From: Paraburkholderia ginsengisoli NBRC 100965
Lineage (GTDB): Bacteria > Pseudomonadota > Gammaproteobacteria > Burkholderiales > Burkholderiaceae
DNA length: 64,000 nt
NCBI RefSeq assembly: GCF_000739735.1
Contig: NZ_BBJF01000013.1
Span: forward strand, 1-64,000
Direction of reading: 5' to 3'
Under the pieces are notes generated by a model. The model did not search any database. It had not been told where the DNA came from and worked only from the letters and a program-made list of their open reading frames with translations. Below are positions 24,229 to 32,387 of the stretch, piece by piece. Both the position numbers and the translations under genes were made by a program. The first letter of the stretch is position 1, and the number at the start of each line of letters is the position of its first letter.

Positions 24229-25748
24229 GAGTTCCCCGCACCGATCGGCGCCGCATGTTCGTCGCGTTCGGAGGCAATCGGCTCGCGAAGCGCCGCGTTT
24301 TCGAGTGAAGCGTCTTGCGCGGCGAGGCCCAGGAAATTCCGCATCACATTGAGCGTAATCCGCGCGACGATGGCGTGACTGCTAGCATTTTTATCCATTA
24401 GAACGCGCGGCCAATCCGTGGTGCCGCAATTGAACACCTGCCCCGGATTCGCTCCGTCACCGAGATCCGGTTTGAACACGCCCATGGCAGCGGCGCCGCC
24501 TACGTCCCAACCCACGAGTTGCGCCGAATCAGCCAGTGTCACGAATCCGTTCGGTGTGCGCGGCACGCCGTCGGCCTCGTAGCCGACCAGGCGATCTTCC
24601 GCGCCGAATGTCTGCGCGTCCTTGACGTCCGTGCCGGCAAAGACCCAATGGTCCGCGCGCCGCACCGTATAGCCGATCGGCTCGCGTTCGGGTTTGGTCC
24701 ATTTGCGTCTGAGGCGGCTCCAGACACCGTATTTCGCGCCGCCATAGCCGTAGCTCAAGCCGATGAGATCGCTCTCGCTGTAATCGGGCCAGGATTCGGC
24801 AAGCCGGTTCATTACCTTGATGTTGTTCACATCCGCATCCGCCCCGAAATCGACCGGCCGGTAGCAGGTATTGCCGCTGAACACGGCCAGATTGCCGCCG
24901 CCGGCGATGAAACGCGCGACGTGGTCGCGCATGGGCTGGCTCCAGTATTCATGATGTCCGACGCTCAGCATGCAGCGATATTGCGTCAGATCCAGGTCTG
25001 TGGCGCGATGCAGATCCACATCGGTATAGAAGTCGCAGGCGAAATCGTGCGCGCGCAGCCATCGGACGAACTTCGCGTCCCAATGCGTGAAATGCTGGCG
25101 CGGCGAGCGCCGGTCATAGGCATCGTCAGGATAGCCAAGTTGAGCGCCGAATCCGCCGCCCGGCCGAAGAAGCGTGACTTTCGTCTGCGGATGCGTACGG
25201 TGAACCGGATCGCCATAAAAGCAACCGCCGCCGATCGAGTTGTAAGCGTGGTACGTGGCGATCGGCACTATGTACGCAATCGGTGCGGCCGGCGAACGTG
25301 GTCGCGCGATAATCAGCGCCATGCTGTCGCTGTCCGGCGGCGTGGCGAAAACAGGCTGACGCGCAACGCAACGGCGCCCCAGATCCGTGAGTGGTTCACC
25401 GGTCGGGCCGACCTCGTACGCAATCGCTGCATAGGCCCCGCTCTCCAGCCCCTCGATATCCGGTTTCACCGTGATCGTCGGCCAGTTCCAGTCCGTGTCG
25501 AATCGAACCGGCATGCGCTCGCGTGTCGATTCGAATACGTACTTGCCGTTGATCAGCTTCGACGTTACGTCCCGCGTGCCCGTCGCGACCACCCCGCCCA
25601 CGCAGATCATCGACTCCGCGTCCCGTTGCTGATAAATCGCGATCGAGAACCTGCTGCGCGGCTGGACCGCGAGGTCGAAGTCATCGCCGGCGGTGAAAGA
25701 TGTTTGTAGTGGATAGAGTTGCATGCGTCGCGCGCCCCGAGAAGTCAC
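24225..25748 (-). CDS. N,N-dimethylformamidase large-subunit-like (DMFA2) domain protein
   Basis: A 507-residue protein without signal peptide. The first 120 residues form a beta-rich part. The rest matches what I know of the DMFA2-like domain: YNSIGGGCFYG, VTLLRPGGGFGAQLGY, FYTDVDLHRATDL, SVGHHEYWSQPM and GGNLAVFSGNTCYRP. The characterised relative is an iron-dependent amidohydrolase using Tyr and Glu ligands, and Tyr and Glu are present in the GHHEYW block. The start is taken as GTG 25748, overlapping the upstream stop (GTGA); ATG 25724 is an alternative. Its position between GT2 and Wzy with 4-bp overlaps on both sides implies a role in modifying the sugar unit, perhaps removing an N- or O-acyl group. 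That function is inference. Confidence 0.8.
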   Translation of the reverse strand: MTSRGARRMQLYPLQTSFTAGDDFDLAVQPRSRFSIAIYQQRDAESMICVGGVVATGTRDVTSKLINGKYVFESTRERMPVRFDTDWNWPTITVKPDIEGLESGAYAAIAYEVGPTGEPLTDLGRRCVARQPVFATPPDSDSMALIIARPRSPAAPIAYIVPIATYHAYNSIGGGCFYGDPVHRTHPQTKVTLLRPGGGFGAQLGYPDDAYDRRSPRQHFTHWDAKFVRWLRAHDFACDFYTDVDLHRATDLDLTQYRCMLSVGHHEYWSQPMRDHVARFIAGGGNLAVFSGNTCYRPVDFGADADVNNIKVMNRLAESWPDYSESDLIGLSYGYGGAKYGVWSRLRRKWTKPEREPIGYTVRRADHWVFAGTDVKDAQTFGAEDRLVGYEADGVPRTPNGFVTLADSAQLVGWDVGGAAAMGVFKPDLGDGANPGQVFNCGTTDWPRVLMDKNASSHAIVARITLNVMRNFLGLAAQDASLENAALREPIASERDEHAAPIGAGNS

Positions 25749-26830
25749 TTATGATTGCCGGCCCAGCGCTGGCCGTTTGCACCATGCGAATCGATACGGC
25801 GTGGTGCGACTGCGGGTGTCCGCAGTTCCATTCCGAGCGCCCGCTTGATCAATCGCTTCACCTTGAACACGCGACGATTGACTAATATCTGCGTGCGAAA
25901 GCGCAGTGCGGGCAACGGCTCTTTGTGCTGGACGGCGAAGTTTCGATACTCTTCAGCGGTCGCCTCGACGAGTTTCATTGCTGCGGGAAACACGGACGAG
26001 TCGACACGGGAAGTTAGAAAACACTGAATGGCGAAAAACTTATGAAAGAGCAGAAGCCAATAGGCGGCATCCTGTCCAGATCCGCTCTTATCCAGAGCCT
26101 CGGCCGAGAACTGCGCAACACTTTCAACTGACTTGAGCGTGGTGACCTGCGTGATACTCCCCGGTCGTCGACGATAGTAATAAAGCCGGTCGGGAATGCC
26201 GTACAAGGTGCGAGCGCGCTTATAAACGATCGGCATTGCAGAGCATTCTTCGTAGACGCGGCCGGCTGGAAAATCCACGCCATCCCACAAGTCGCGGCGA
26301 AAAATTCGCGGGCAGCAATGCATCTGGCAAATGCGTGCAAACTCCAGCAGTCTCGCGGTATCGTTCGTACGGAGTCCGACCGTTGCGTCGTTCACGATCT
26401 GAAGCTCGTCGACGATGCGCCCGTTCGGATCCGCCATACCCACGTTGAATTCAATGATGTCCGCCGTGTCGGCATCGAGCAACGGCATGATCATGTCCGA
26501 GAAATTCGCCGACCATTCATCATCGGAATCGAGGAAAGCGATATAACGGGACTTCGCGTGCTTCATCGCTGCATTTCGCGCCGCGCAAACGCCCTGATTT
26601 TCCTGATGAATCACGGTGATGTGATGCTCAGGCGCGCTTTCCTTGATTTTAAGGATCTGAGCCAATGTACCGTCCGTCGATCCGTCGTCGATCACGATGA
26701 TCTCGAACTCGTCGGAACGTGGTTGAGCGAGGGCTGATTTGATTGCGAGGCCGATATAATGCTCGACGTTAAACGCCGGAATTATCACGGACAAAATTGT
26801 CTCGCCACTACCTTCATCCACTGGTTTCAT
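25745..26830 (-). CDS. Glycosyltransferase family 2 protein
   Basis: A 361-residue GT-A enzyme. The N-terminal half has SVIIPAFNVEHYIGLAIKSA, the nucleotide-binding IDDGSTDGT, and the metal-binding FLDSDDEW around residue 100. It likely adds a sugar to the locus A repeat unit in the cytoplasm. It is the first gene of the overlapping group GT2-DMFA2-Wzy. 545 bp without a clear gene lie upstream. Confidence 0.92.
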   Translation of the reverse strand: MKPVDEGSGETILSVIIPAFNVEHYIGLAIKSALAQPRSDEFEIIVIDDGSTDGTLAQILKIKESAPEHHITVIHQENQGVCAARNAAMKHAKSRYIAFLDSDDEWSANFSDMIMPLLDADTADIIEFNVGMADPNGRIVDELQIVNDATVGLRTNDTARLLEFARICQMHCCPRIFRRDLWDGVDFPAGRVYEECSAMPIVYKRARTLYGIPDRLYYYRRRPGSITQVTTLKSVESVAQFSAEALDKSGSGQDAAYWLLLFHKFFAIQCFLTSRVDSSVFPAAMKLVEATAEEYRNFAVQHKEPLPALRFRTQILVNRRVFKVKRLIKRALGMELRTPAVAPRRIDSHGANGQRWAGNHK

Positions 26831-27375
26831 AGGACGCGTTACCCTTCAATATCGATTATTCGAAATCGCCCCGCCCTTTAAGAAGGCAATGAGGCGGATA
26901 CCACCCCGGCGCGTCCTGCTACAAGCTCCAGCAAACATCACACCCGTGTCGGCGGAATGACCCAGGCGGACCGCGCGAATCGCTCGCGTGACGCTTTGTT
27001 CGCTTTGTGAGCCGCTCCGACCTTCGAATCGATTTCGAGTCGTTCGACGGCGACCATGTGATTTTTCTCGGCACGCCCCTCGTTGTACGCCTCCATAATC
27101 CGCTGCGGCAAAAGATATCGTCCGTACGGAAGCCCACAGTGGAGGAGCACATGCTCGACAGTGAGCGCGCCAGCCGTCCCCGGCAAAGGCCAGACAATTG
27201 AAGCATTATCGGCCTCTTCCCTTGCGTGATAAGGGCGGCACGCCACCTCGCGCCCGATCCTCGCTACCGGTCGATATGTCAGGCGAAAGGAGAAAGGTCG
27301 CTGAGAAAATGCGGTTGTTCGATCGTCCCCTGTTTCCGCAATGCGACAGTAATCCGCTGCGCTTGAGTCTGCGGT
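26831..27375. other. Spacer of 545 bp, no convincing gene
   Basis: Several short open frames overlap here. The most protein-like is minus-strand 26938-27246 (contains LPQRIMEAYNEGRAEKN and ERLEIDSKVGAAHKANKA), but it lacks a good start with a ribosome site and I recognise no family. It may be the decayed end of a lost gene. The promoter of the GT2-DMFA2-wzy run must lie in the left part. Confidence 0.45.
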
Positions 27376-28734
27376 TTAAGCGGCCAGCTCGCGTTTTCCG
27401 CCCGCCATCCCGGCCACCCCGCGCGGAGTCCGATTCACCCAGTAAATGAGGCCGAGCAATGCTAGCGCACCCCATAGCGTCCAGGAGCCGCCCAGCCCGT
27501 GCCCCGTGAAGATGTACGACACCAATAGCGTCACCAGACCGAAGGTTCTGGCGCGCGACGCACTGCGGTTGAGCAACACGAACATCATCGCAATGTAGAT
27601 GACCGGCAGGATTCCGTAGTGATGCTCCCACGCGATCGGCGACGCCATCGTGAACGACAGCGCCGCACCGAGGAAGTCGAGCAGCCCGGAGGCCCCCTTA
27701 CCGCGCAGCGGAACGAACAGTGCCGCGCCGATGATCAAGGCTGAGGTGACAAGCGTGCCGCCGTAGACAATCGGATTGAACTCTGGAAATTCGTGGATCT
27801 TCCAGAGGGCCGGAGTCGCGTCGGTGGCGAGCAGCCTGTTCAGCAGGCCGTTGATCGACTGATTGCCAATGAACGCTTCACCGGTCCGCGACAGCGCACG
27901 CAGCACCGCCAGGTAATCGAGATGGTTCTGTATGCCGAACACCGCAAGCGATGCGACACCCCCCACCGCCGCGACCGCGCCCCACCCCGCGACGAAGCGC
28001 CACTCACGCCTCAGCAAGCCCCACACCATGAACAGCACGAACTGCGGCTTGAGCAGACATATCAAGCCGATCAGAACACCCGCCAGCTGCTTGCGGCCCA
28101 GGAGCCACGCCAGGGCGGACAGTGCGAACAACGCGTTGATCCAGACCTGCAGCTGGCCCAGATCGAATGCCTTGAGCAACGGGCAAAAGAGCAGCGCGCC
28201 GAATGCACTGACGACGGCAAACTGCCAGCGTCGTGGCGCATGGCCCGGCGAGCGTCGCGCCAGCGTGAATGCCAGCGCGCCCGCTGCCAGAACGTTGGCC
28301 AGGACCATCCAGAAGTTGATCCAGTTCAGGAGCGCGTTGGACGGAGCGATCCCCCATTGCGACAGCGTATGCAGGGGCAACAGGCTGCTCGGCGGGTATT
28401 GGAACTTGACCCGGTCCACGAAGAATATGTGCTCGTAGAGACGGCCGTCGGCATGCTGCTGAAACCAGCCGAGCGCGGCGCGCATGGGTCCCCAGGAGTC
28501 GTCGACGTCCCCCGGGTTACGTAAGGAGCGCGCCCAGGTCAATGCGTAATTCAGGACCGAGGGATGCTTGCTGACGATCCCCAGGTGCGTCAGCAGCCGG
28601 ATCGCAATGTCCTCGACCATCGATGTGACGAATACGACCAGGCACAGTCCAAAGAGATGCCGTCGCGATCGGCTCGCTATCAAGCCGCCCCCCGCTTCAG
28701 GGCCAGTTACATTCAGAGCAGCGTTGGAAGACAT
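27376..28734 (-). CDS. GT87-type polyprenyl-phosphate-dependent glycosyltransferase (DUF2029), GT-C membrane enzyme
   Basis: A 452-residue protein with about ten membrane segments. The large first periplasmic loop with FQYPPSSLLPLH (around residue 115) and the block GLICLLKPQFVLFMVWGL are typical of the GT87 family, which uses polyprenyl-phosphate sugars in the periplasm. The final 20 residues are polar. It is 57 bp downstream of another membrane protein gene on the same strand. The sugar could be mannose, as in actinobacterial GT87 enzymes, or a pentose if the HAD-UbiA protein nearby supplies it. Confidence 0.82.
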   Translation of the reverse strand: MSSNAALNVTGPEAGGGLIASRSRRHLFGLCLVVFVTSMVEDIAIRLLTHLGIVSKHPSVLNYALTWARSLRNPGDVDDSWGPMRAALGWFQQHADGRLYEHIFFVDRVKFQYPPSSLLPLHTLSQWGIAPSNALLNWINFWMVLANVLAAGALAFTLARRSPGHAPRRWQFAVVSAFGALLFCPLLKAFDLGQLQVWINALFALSALAWLLGRKQLAGVLIGLICLLKPQFVLFMVWGLLRREWRFVAGWGAVAAVGGVASLAVFGIQNHLDYLAVLRALSRTGEAFIGNQSINGLLNRLLATDATPALWKIHEFPEFNPIVYGGTLVTSALIIGAALFVPLRGKGASGLLDFLGAALSFTMASPIAWEHHYGILPVIYIAMMFVLLNRSASRARTFGLVTLLVSYIFTGHGLGGSWTLWGALALLGLIYWVNRTPRGVAGMAGGKRELAA

Positions 28735-28791
28735 GGCTCCACCCTCGCGAATGAATCAGGATGTTCCTGGAGATAAGCGGGCGGCAGCTCG

Positions 28792-29973
28792 TTAGCGCGG
28801 CGCGACCTTGCGTGCGGCGACCGGCTCACGGGATGCGGGCATGCGCGGCTGCGCCGCCGGCAGCGGTGCAGTCTGCCGTTGACCGCGCACGGCCGCTTGC
28901 TGCAGCGCGGCCGAAATAGTCGTGCAGGTCACAAACGCGAGCGTCATCGTCAGCAGGCTCAGATTGCGCAATTCGTCCCGGTAGCAGAAGGCGATAAATA
29001 GCGGCACGGTAATCACCAGCGCGATCCACGCGTGCGTGCGCACCACCGCCGGCAAGCCGCGCCAGCCGGTCCTCAACAATAGCGCGACCAGCAGCAGATG
29101 GACTACGTTGAAGCCCTTCGTCGTCAGGATCCCGTAGTTCATCTCCATCCGCAGGTAATTGCGCGGATTGACCAGGTACTGGATGTGCGACATGAGCTGG
29201 TACTCCATCGCGCTACCGCCGTTGCCCGCGTACCGGGACTTGATCAACAGATTGACCACTGCGGCGAGCGCAAGGAGGCCGCCGCTCAGCAAGACTGTCT
29301 GCTTGCGCGAGTGGCGCAACGCGATGAACGGGACGAGCGTCAGCACGAACAGCAGGTACGACTCCTTGTTCAGCGTGGCGATCGCGGTGACGACGGCGAG
29401 CGGAATGATCCTGCGCTTAACCGCAAGCCAGATGCCAAGCGCCATGAACATCAGTTCGGGCATGTCGTAGTAATAGCCGCCTTCAGTCAGGATCAGCGGG
29501 AAGATGGCGGCAATCGCCAGTGGCGTGAGTGTTGCTGCCACCCTGTCGCCAATCACCTCGATGCAGGCGGCGCGAATCGCGAACATCGCAGCGAACATCG
29601 ACAAAAAAGACATGGCGTAGACAAGAAAATAACGCAGCGCGTACTGAGGATTGGCTGCGTCGGTGGCGCTCGGGAAATATCGCTGGATCGGATTCGAGAC
29701 CGGCGGCTCCTCGGCAAGCTTGTTCAGGAACGTCGTTTTGGCGCTTTGCGGGACCACACTGTCGATTGCGTTGGCGGTCATCGGCAGCAATTGCCGATAA
29801 ACGAACGGTCGTATGGCCGTGCCTTCCAGCATCTGCGGAAGCGAGTACTTCTCGGTCTCGGAGAACTGCCACTTGATGAAGAAGCCACTGAACGATGCGG
29901 CCGCGGCGAGGTAGTAGATGAACGCCAGGAGGATCCACGCGGTGGGACGGGGCAACGCGACTCGATTCGACAT
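28792..29973 (-). CDS. Multi-pass membrane protein, possible GT-C glycosyltransferase
   Basis: A 393-residue protein with eight or nine hydrophobic segments and a polar, Pro/Ala/Arg-rich tail of about 40 residues. I do not recognise a named family. The first extracellular loop includes FVYRQLLPM (about residue 60) and the block LTEGGYYYDMPELMFMALG has acidic residues at a membrane edge, as GT-C enzymes do. The central ATLNKESYLLFVLTLVPF also fits. It is the promoter-proximal gene before the GT87-like gene and is divergent from the HAD-UbiA gene. A role as a sugar transferase using a polyprenyl-phosphate donor is inference from topology and neighbours. Confidence 0.72.
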   Translation of the reverse strand: MSNRVALPRPTAWILLAFIYYLAAAASFSGFFIKWQFSETEKYSLPQMLEGTAIRPFVYRQLLPMTANAIDSVVPQSAKTTFLNKLAEEPPVSNPIQRYFPSATDAANPQYALRYFLVYAMSFLSMFAAMFAIRAACIEVIGDRVAATLTPLAIAAIFPLILTEGGYYYDMPELMFMALGIWLAVKRRIIPLAVVTAIATLNKESYLLFVLTLVPFIALRHSRKQTVLLSGGLLALAAVVNLLIKSRYAGNGGSAMEYQLMSHIQYLVNPRNYLRMEMNYGILTTKGFNVVHLLLVALLLRTGWRGLPAVVRTHAWIALVITVPLFIAFCYRDELRNLSLLTMTLAFVTCTTISAALQQAAVRGQRQTAPLPAAQPRMPASREPVAARKVAPR

Positions 29974-30215
29974 TGGAAGCTCCTGATCACATGGCTGGAT
30001 TTATCAGCCGACTCCAGCACTGATCCCGCCATCCTAATGGTGCGGCACTTCGCGTCTGTGCGATAGCGCACTTCAAGGCGGCACTGCTCCGCCATGTGCG
30101 ATGCCGAACAGATGCCTCAACTGCCGAGCCCTAGGATCGCACTGTGGCCTGCGTAAGGCCGCATGCCGGTGTTTTGCGCCGATCAATCGCTCCTTCTCTG
30201 CCAATAGGTGTCGCC

Positions 30216-31637
30216 ATGTCGTCTCACGCTCTTCCACTGTGCGTCGATCTCGATGGCACCCTTGCGCGAACCGATCTGTTGGCCGAATCGCTGCTGGTGT
30301 TGCTCAAGAAAAACCCGTTATACATTTTCATGTGCGTGGTTTGGCTGCTGCGCGGCAAAGGTTGCCTGAAGGACCAGATCGCGAAACGCGTGACGATCGA
30401 TGTCGGGATACTTCCGTACAACGACCGGCTGGTCGCTTATCTTCGGACCGAGCAGCAGAGCGGACGCGAGCTGTACCTGTGCACCGCGTCCAACGAACAA
30501 TTCGCAGAGCAGATCGCCGCGCACTTTGGAATTTTCAGCGGCGTCATGGCCAGCAATGGCGAGTTGAACCTGCGCGGCAACAATAAGGCCAGTGCGCTTG
30601 CGGGCCGCTTCGGCGAGCAAGGTTTCGACTACTGCGGTAACGACATGGCTGACGTGCCTGTCTGGAAGCGCGCGCACGCCGCGATCGTGGTCGGCAACCA
30701 GAAGATTGCGGCGGCGGCCCGCAAGGTTAACCAGCAGATCATCCTGTTCGATGAGGTGAGGCCGCCGCTGCGCGTCGTGCTGCAGGCGACACGCGTCTAC
30801 CAATGGTGCAAGAACACGCTGGTGTTTCTGCCGCTGCTTGCGGCGCACCAGTTCACGAATGCGACCGCGGTTCTCAACGCGACCATCGCGTTCTTCGCGT
30901 TCAGCCTGTGCGCGTCGTCCGTGTACCTGGTCAACGACATGCTCGACCTCGACGCGGACCGCCGCCATATCCGCAAGCGCAATCGGCCGTTCGCATCCGG
31001 CAAGCTGCCGCTGTCGTTCGGCGTCGCACTGACCGCCGTACTGCTTGCGCTCACCGGGCTACTCACGTCGTTTCTGCCGGCGAAGTTCCTGCTCGTGCTA
31101 GGCCTGTATTTCGCGCTGACGCTGGCCTATTCGTTCGTCCTGAAGCGGCTGATGCTCGTCGATGTGTTCGCGCTCGCGACGCTCTACACCGCGCGAATCG
31201 TTGCTGGAGGCGCAGCGGGGCAGATTCCACTGTCGTACTGGCTCATCTTGTTCTCGGTGTCGATCTTCCTGAGCCTCGCGATGGTCAAGCGCTACGCCGA
31301 ACTCAACGTGATCCTGAAGGAAGGCAAGTCCGCCGCGGCCGGACGTGGCTATATCACACAGGATCTGGCGATTCTGCAGTCCTTCGGCACCGCCGCCGGC
31401 TATACGGCGGCGCTGGTGCTCGCGCTGTACCTGAATTCGCCTGAAGTGCAGCTGATGTACCGCCACCAGGAAGGTCTCTGGGCATTGTTCGGGCTGATGC
31501 TGTTCTGGGTTAGCCGGATATGGATAAGCGCTTTCCGCGGCAAGATGCATGACGATCCGATCGTGTTCGCGCTGAAGGACAAAGTGAGTCTGTGCGTATT
31601 AACGGCGTGCGTGGCCAGCATCGTTCTGGCAGCATAG
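30216..31637 (+). CDS. HAD phosphatase-UbiA prenyltransferase fusion (polyprenyl-P phosphoribosyltransferase-like)
   Basis: A 473-residue two-domain protein from ATG 30216 (ribosome site AGG in AATAGGTGTCGCC). Residues 1-185 form a HAD phosphatase with VDLDGTLARTD (Asp11, Asp13), CTASNEQ and the motif IV GNDMADVPVW. Residues about 190-473 are a UbiA-type membrane prenyltransferase with VNDMLDLDADRRH (Asp241, Asp244, Asp248) and around nine membrane segments. In mycobacteria a UbiA enzyme makes decaprenyl-P-phosphoribose and a separate phosphatase removes the 5'-phosphate; here both activities may be fused. The next gene encodes an SMR-type flippase subunit. No DprE1/DprE2 epimerase genes are nearby. 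Product identity is inference. Confidence 0.85.
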   Translation: MSSHALPLCVDLDGTLARTDLLAESLLVLLKKNPLYIFMCVVWLLRGKGCLKDQIAKRVTIDVGILPYNDRLVAYLRTEQQSGRELYLCTASNEQFAEQIAAHFGIFSGVMASNGELNLRGNNKASALAGRFGEQGFDYCGNDMADVPVWKRAHAAIVVGNQKIAAAARKVNQQIILFDEVRPPLRVVLQATRVYQWCKNTLVFLPLLAAHQFTNATAVLNATIAFFAFSLCASSVYLVNDMLDLDADRRHIRKRNRPFASGKLPLSFGVALTAVLLALTGLLTSFLPAKFLLVLGLYFALTLAYSFVLKRLMLVDVFALATLYTARIVAGGAAGQIPLSYWLILFSVSIFLSLAMVKRYAELNVILKEGKSAAAGRGYITQDLAILQSFGTAAGYTAALVLALYLNSPEVQLMYRHQEGLWALFGLMLFWVSRIWISAFRGKMHDDPIVFALKDKVSLCVLTACVASIVLAA

Positions 31638-31727
31638 CGATTCGAGCCGGTGGACCACGGCAACGCAACGACCGGCTCGATGCACACCGGCGCACCGCGC
31701 CCACTCGATAACAACGACTAGCGACGA

Positions 31728-32084
31728 ATGGCGATCTTTCTTCTTTTTGCAGCCGGCACGTTCAGTGCGGTTGCCAGTGTCCTGCTGCGCGTTGCGGCAA
31801 CCATGAACACGGTACAGACTTCCGGCGGCCTGCTGTCTCTGGACACGCTGACCAGCGGGCCGATGCTGATGCGCGTGGGCGCGATCGGCGCCTATGGCGC
31901 AGGATTCGTGCTGTACGCGGTCGCATTGCGTCGTGTAGAGCTGAGCGTCGCGTACCCGCTGATGGTCGGCATCACGATCATCGAATTGTTCGGCTATGGT
32001 CTGTTCGCCGGCGAAGCGGTGACCGTCAAGGCTGCGGCCGGCGCGGCGCTACTCGCCGCCGGCATCTATCTGATCTATTCGTGA
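31728..32084 (+). CDS. Small multidrug-resistance/EamA-type membrane protein (putative lipid-linked sugar flippase subunit)
   Basis: A 118-residue protein with four membrane segments, the layout of SMR and ArnE/ArnF proteins. The block GFVLYAVALRRVELSVAYPL with a membrane-embedded polar residue and the closing IELFGYGLFAGEAVTVK are typical. Lacking the Glu14 of EmrE in TM1, it is closer to lipid-linked sugar translocators than to drug pumps. It follows the HAD-UbiA gene by 90 bp on the same strand and probably acts on its product. Confidence 0.8.
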   Translation: MAIFLLFAAGTFSAVASVLLRVAATMNTVQTSGGLLSLDTLTSGPMLMRVGAIGAYGAGFVLYAVALRRVELSVAYPLMVGITIIELFGYGLFAGEAVTVKAAAGAALLAAGIYLIYS

Positions 32085-32104
32085 ACTGGCCTTGCGCTAG
32101 CTGA

Positions 32105-32387
32105 TCCGAGGTGGTTCCCAATGGCACGACTGCCCATGGTGCGAAGCGTCGCAAGAGCTCGAAAGTGCTTCCGGGCGTGAATACTTGCGGCAATTGCCTG
32201 TCCCAGATGACGGGTGATGGCGATGGCGGCCAATGCGCAGGATCGCGCGCGGGCCGGGCAAGCGGCTCATACGGAAGATGGGTGTCGCGCGGGCAAAGCG
32301 CGAAGCGCTGGTTTGCCGATCAGGCCTATACCGGCGAGGCGGCCCGGCAGGTCGCCGGGCGCACTCATCCAGTGTTCAACACAGGGG
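32105..32387 (+). pseudogene. Probable IS4/IS5-type transposase fragment
   Basis: Two short plus-strand pieces in different frames recall a DDE transposase: VMAMAANAQDR near 32210-32245 and WFADQAYTGEAARQVAGR near 32313-32366, the usual FADxxYxG block around the second Asp. A frameshift separates them and no ends are visible. The match is by eye and moderate. The relic sits directly after the HAD-UbiA/SMR pair and before the convergent adenylation gene. Confidence 0.5.
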
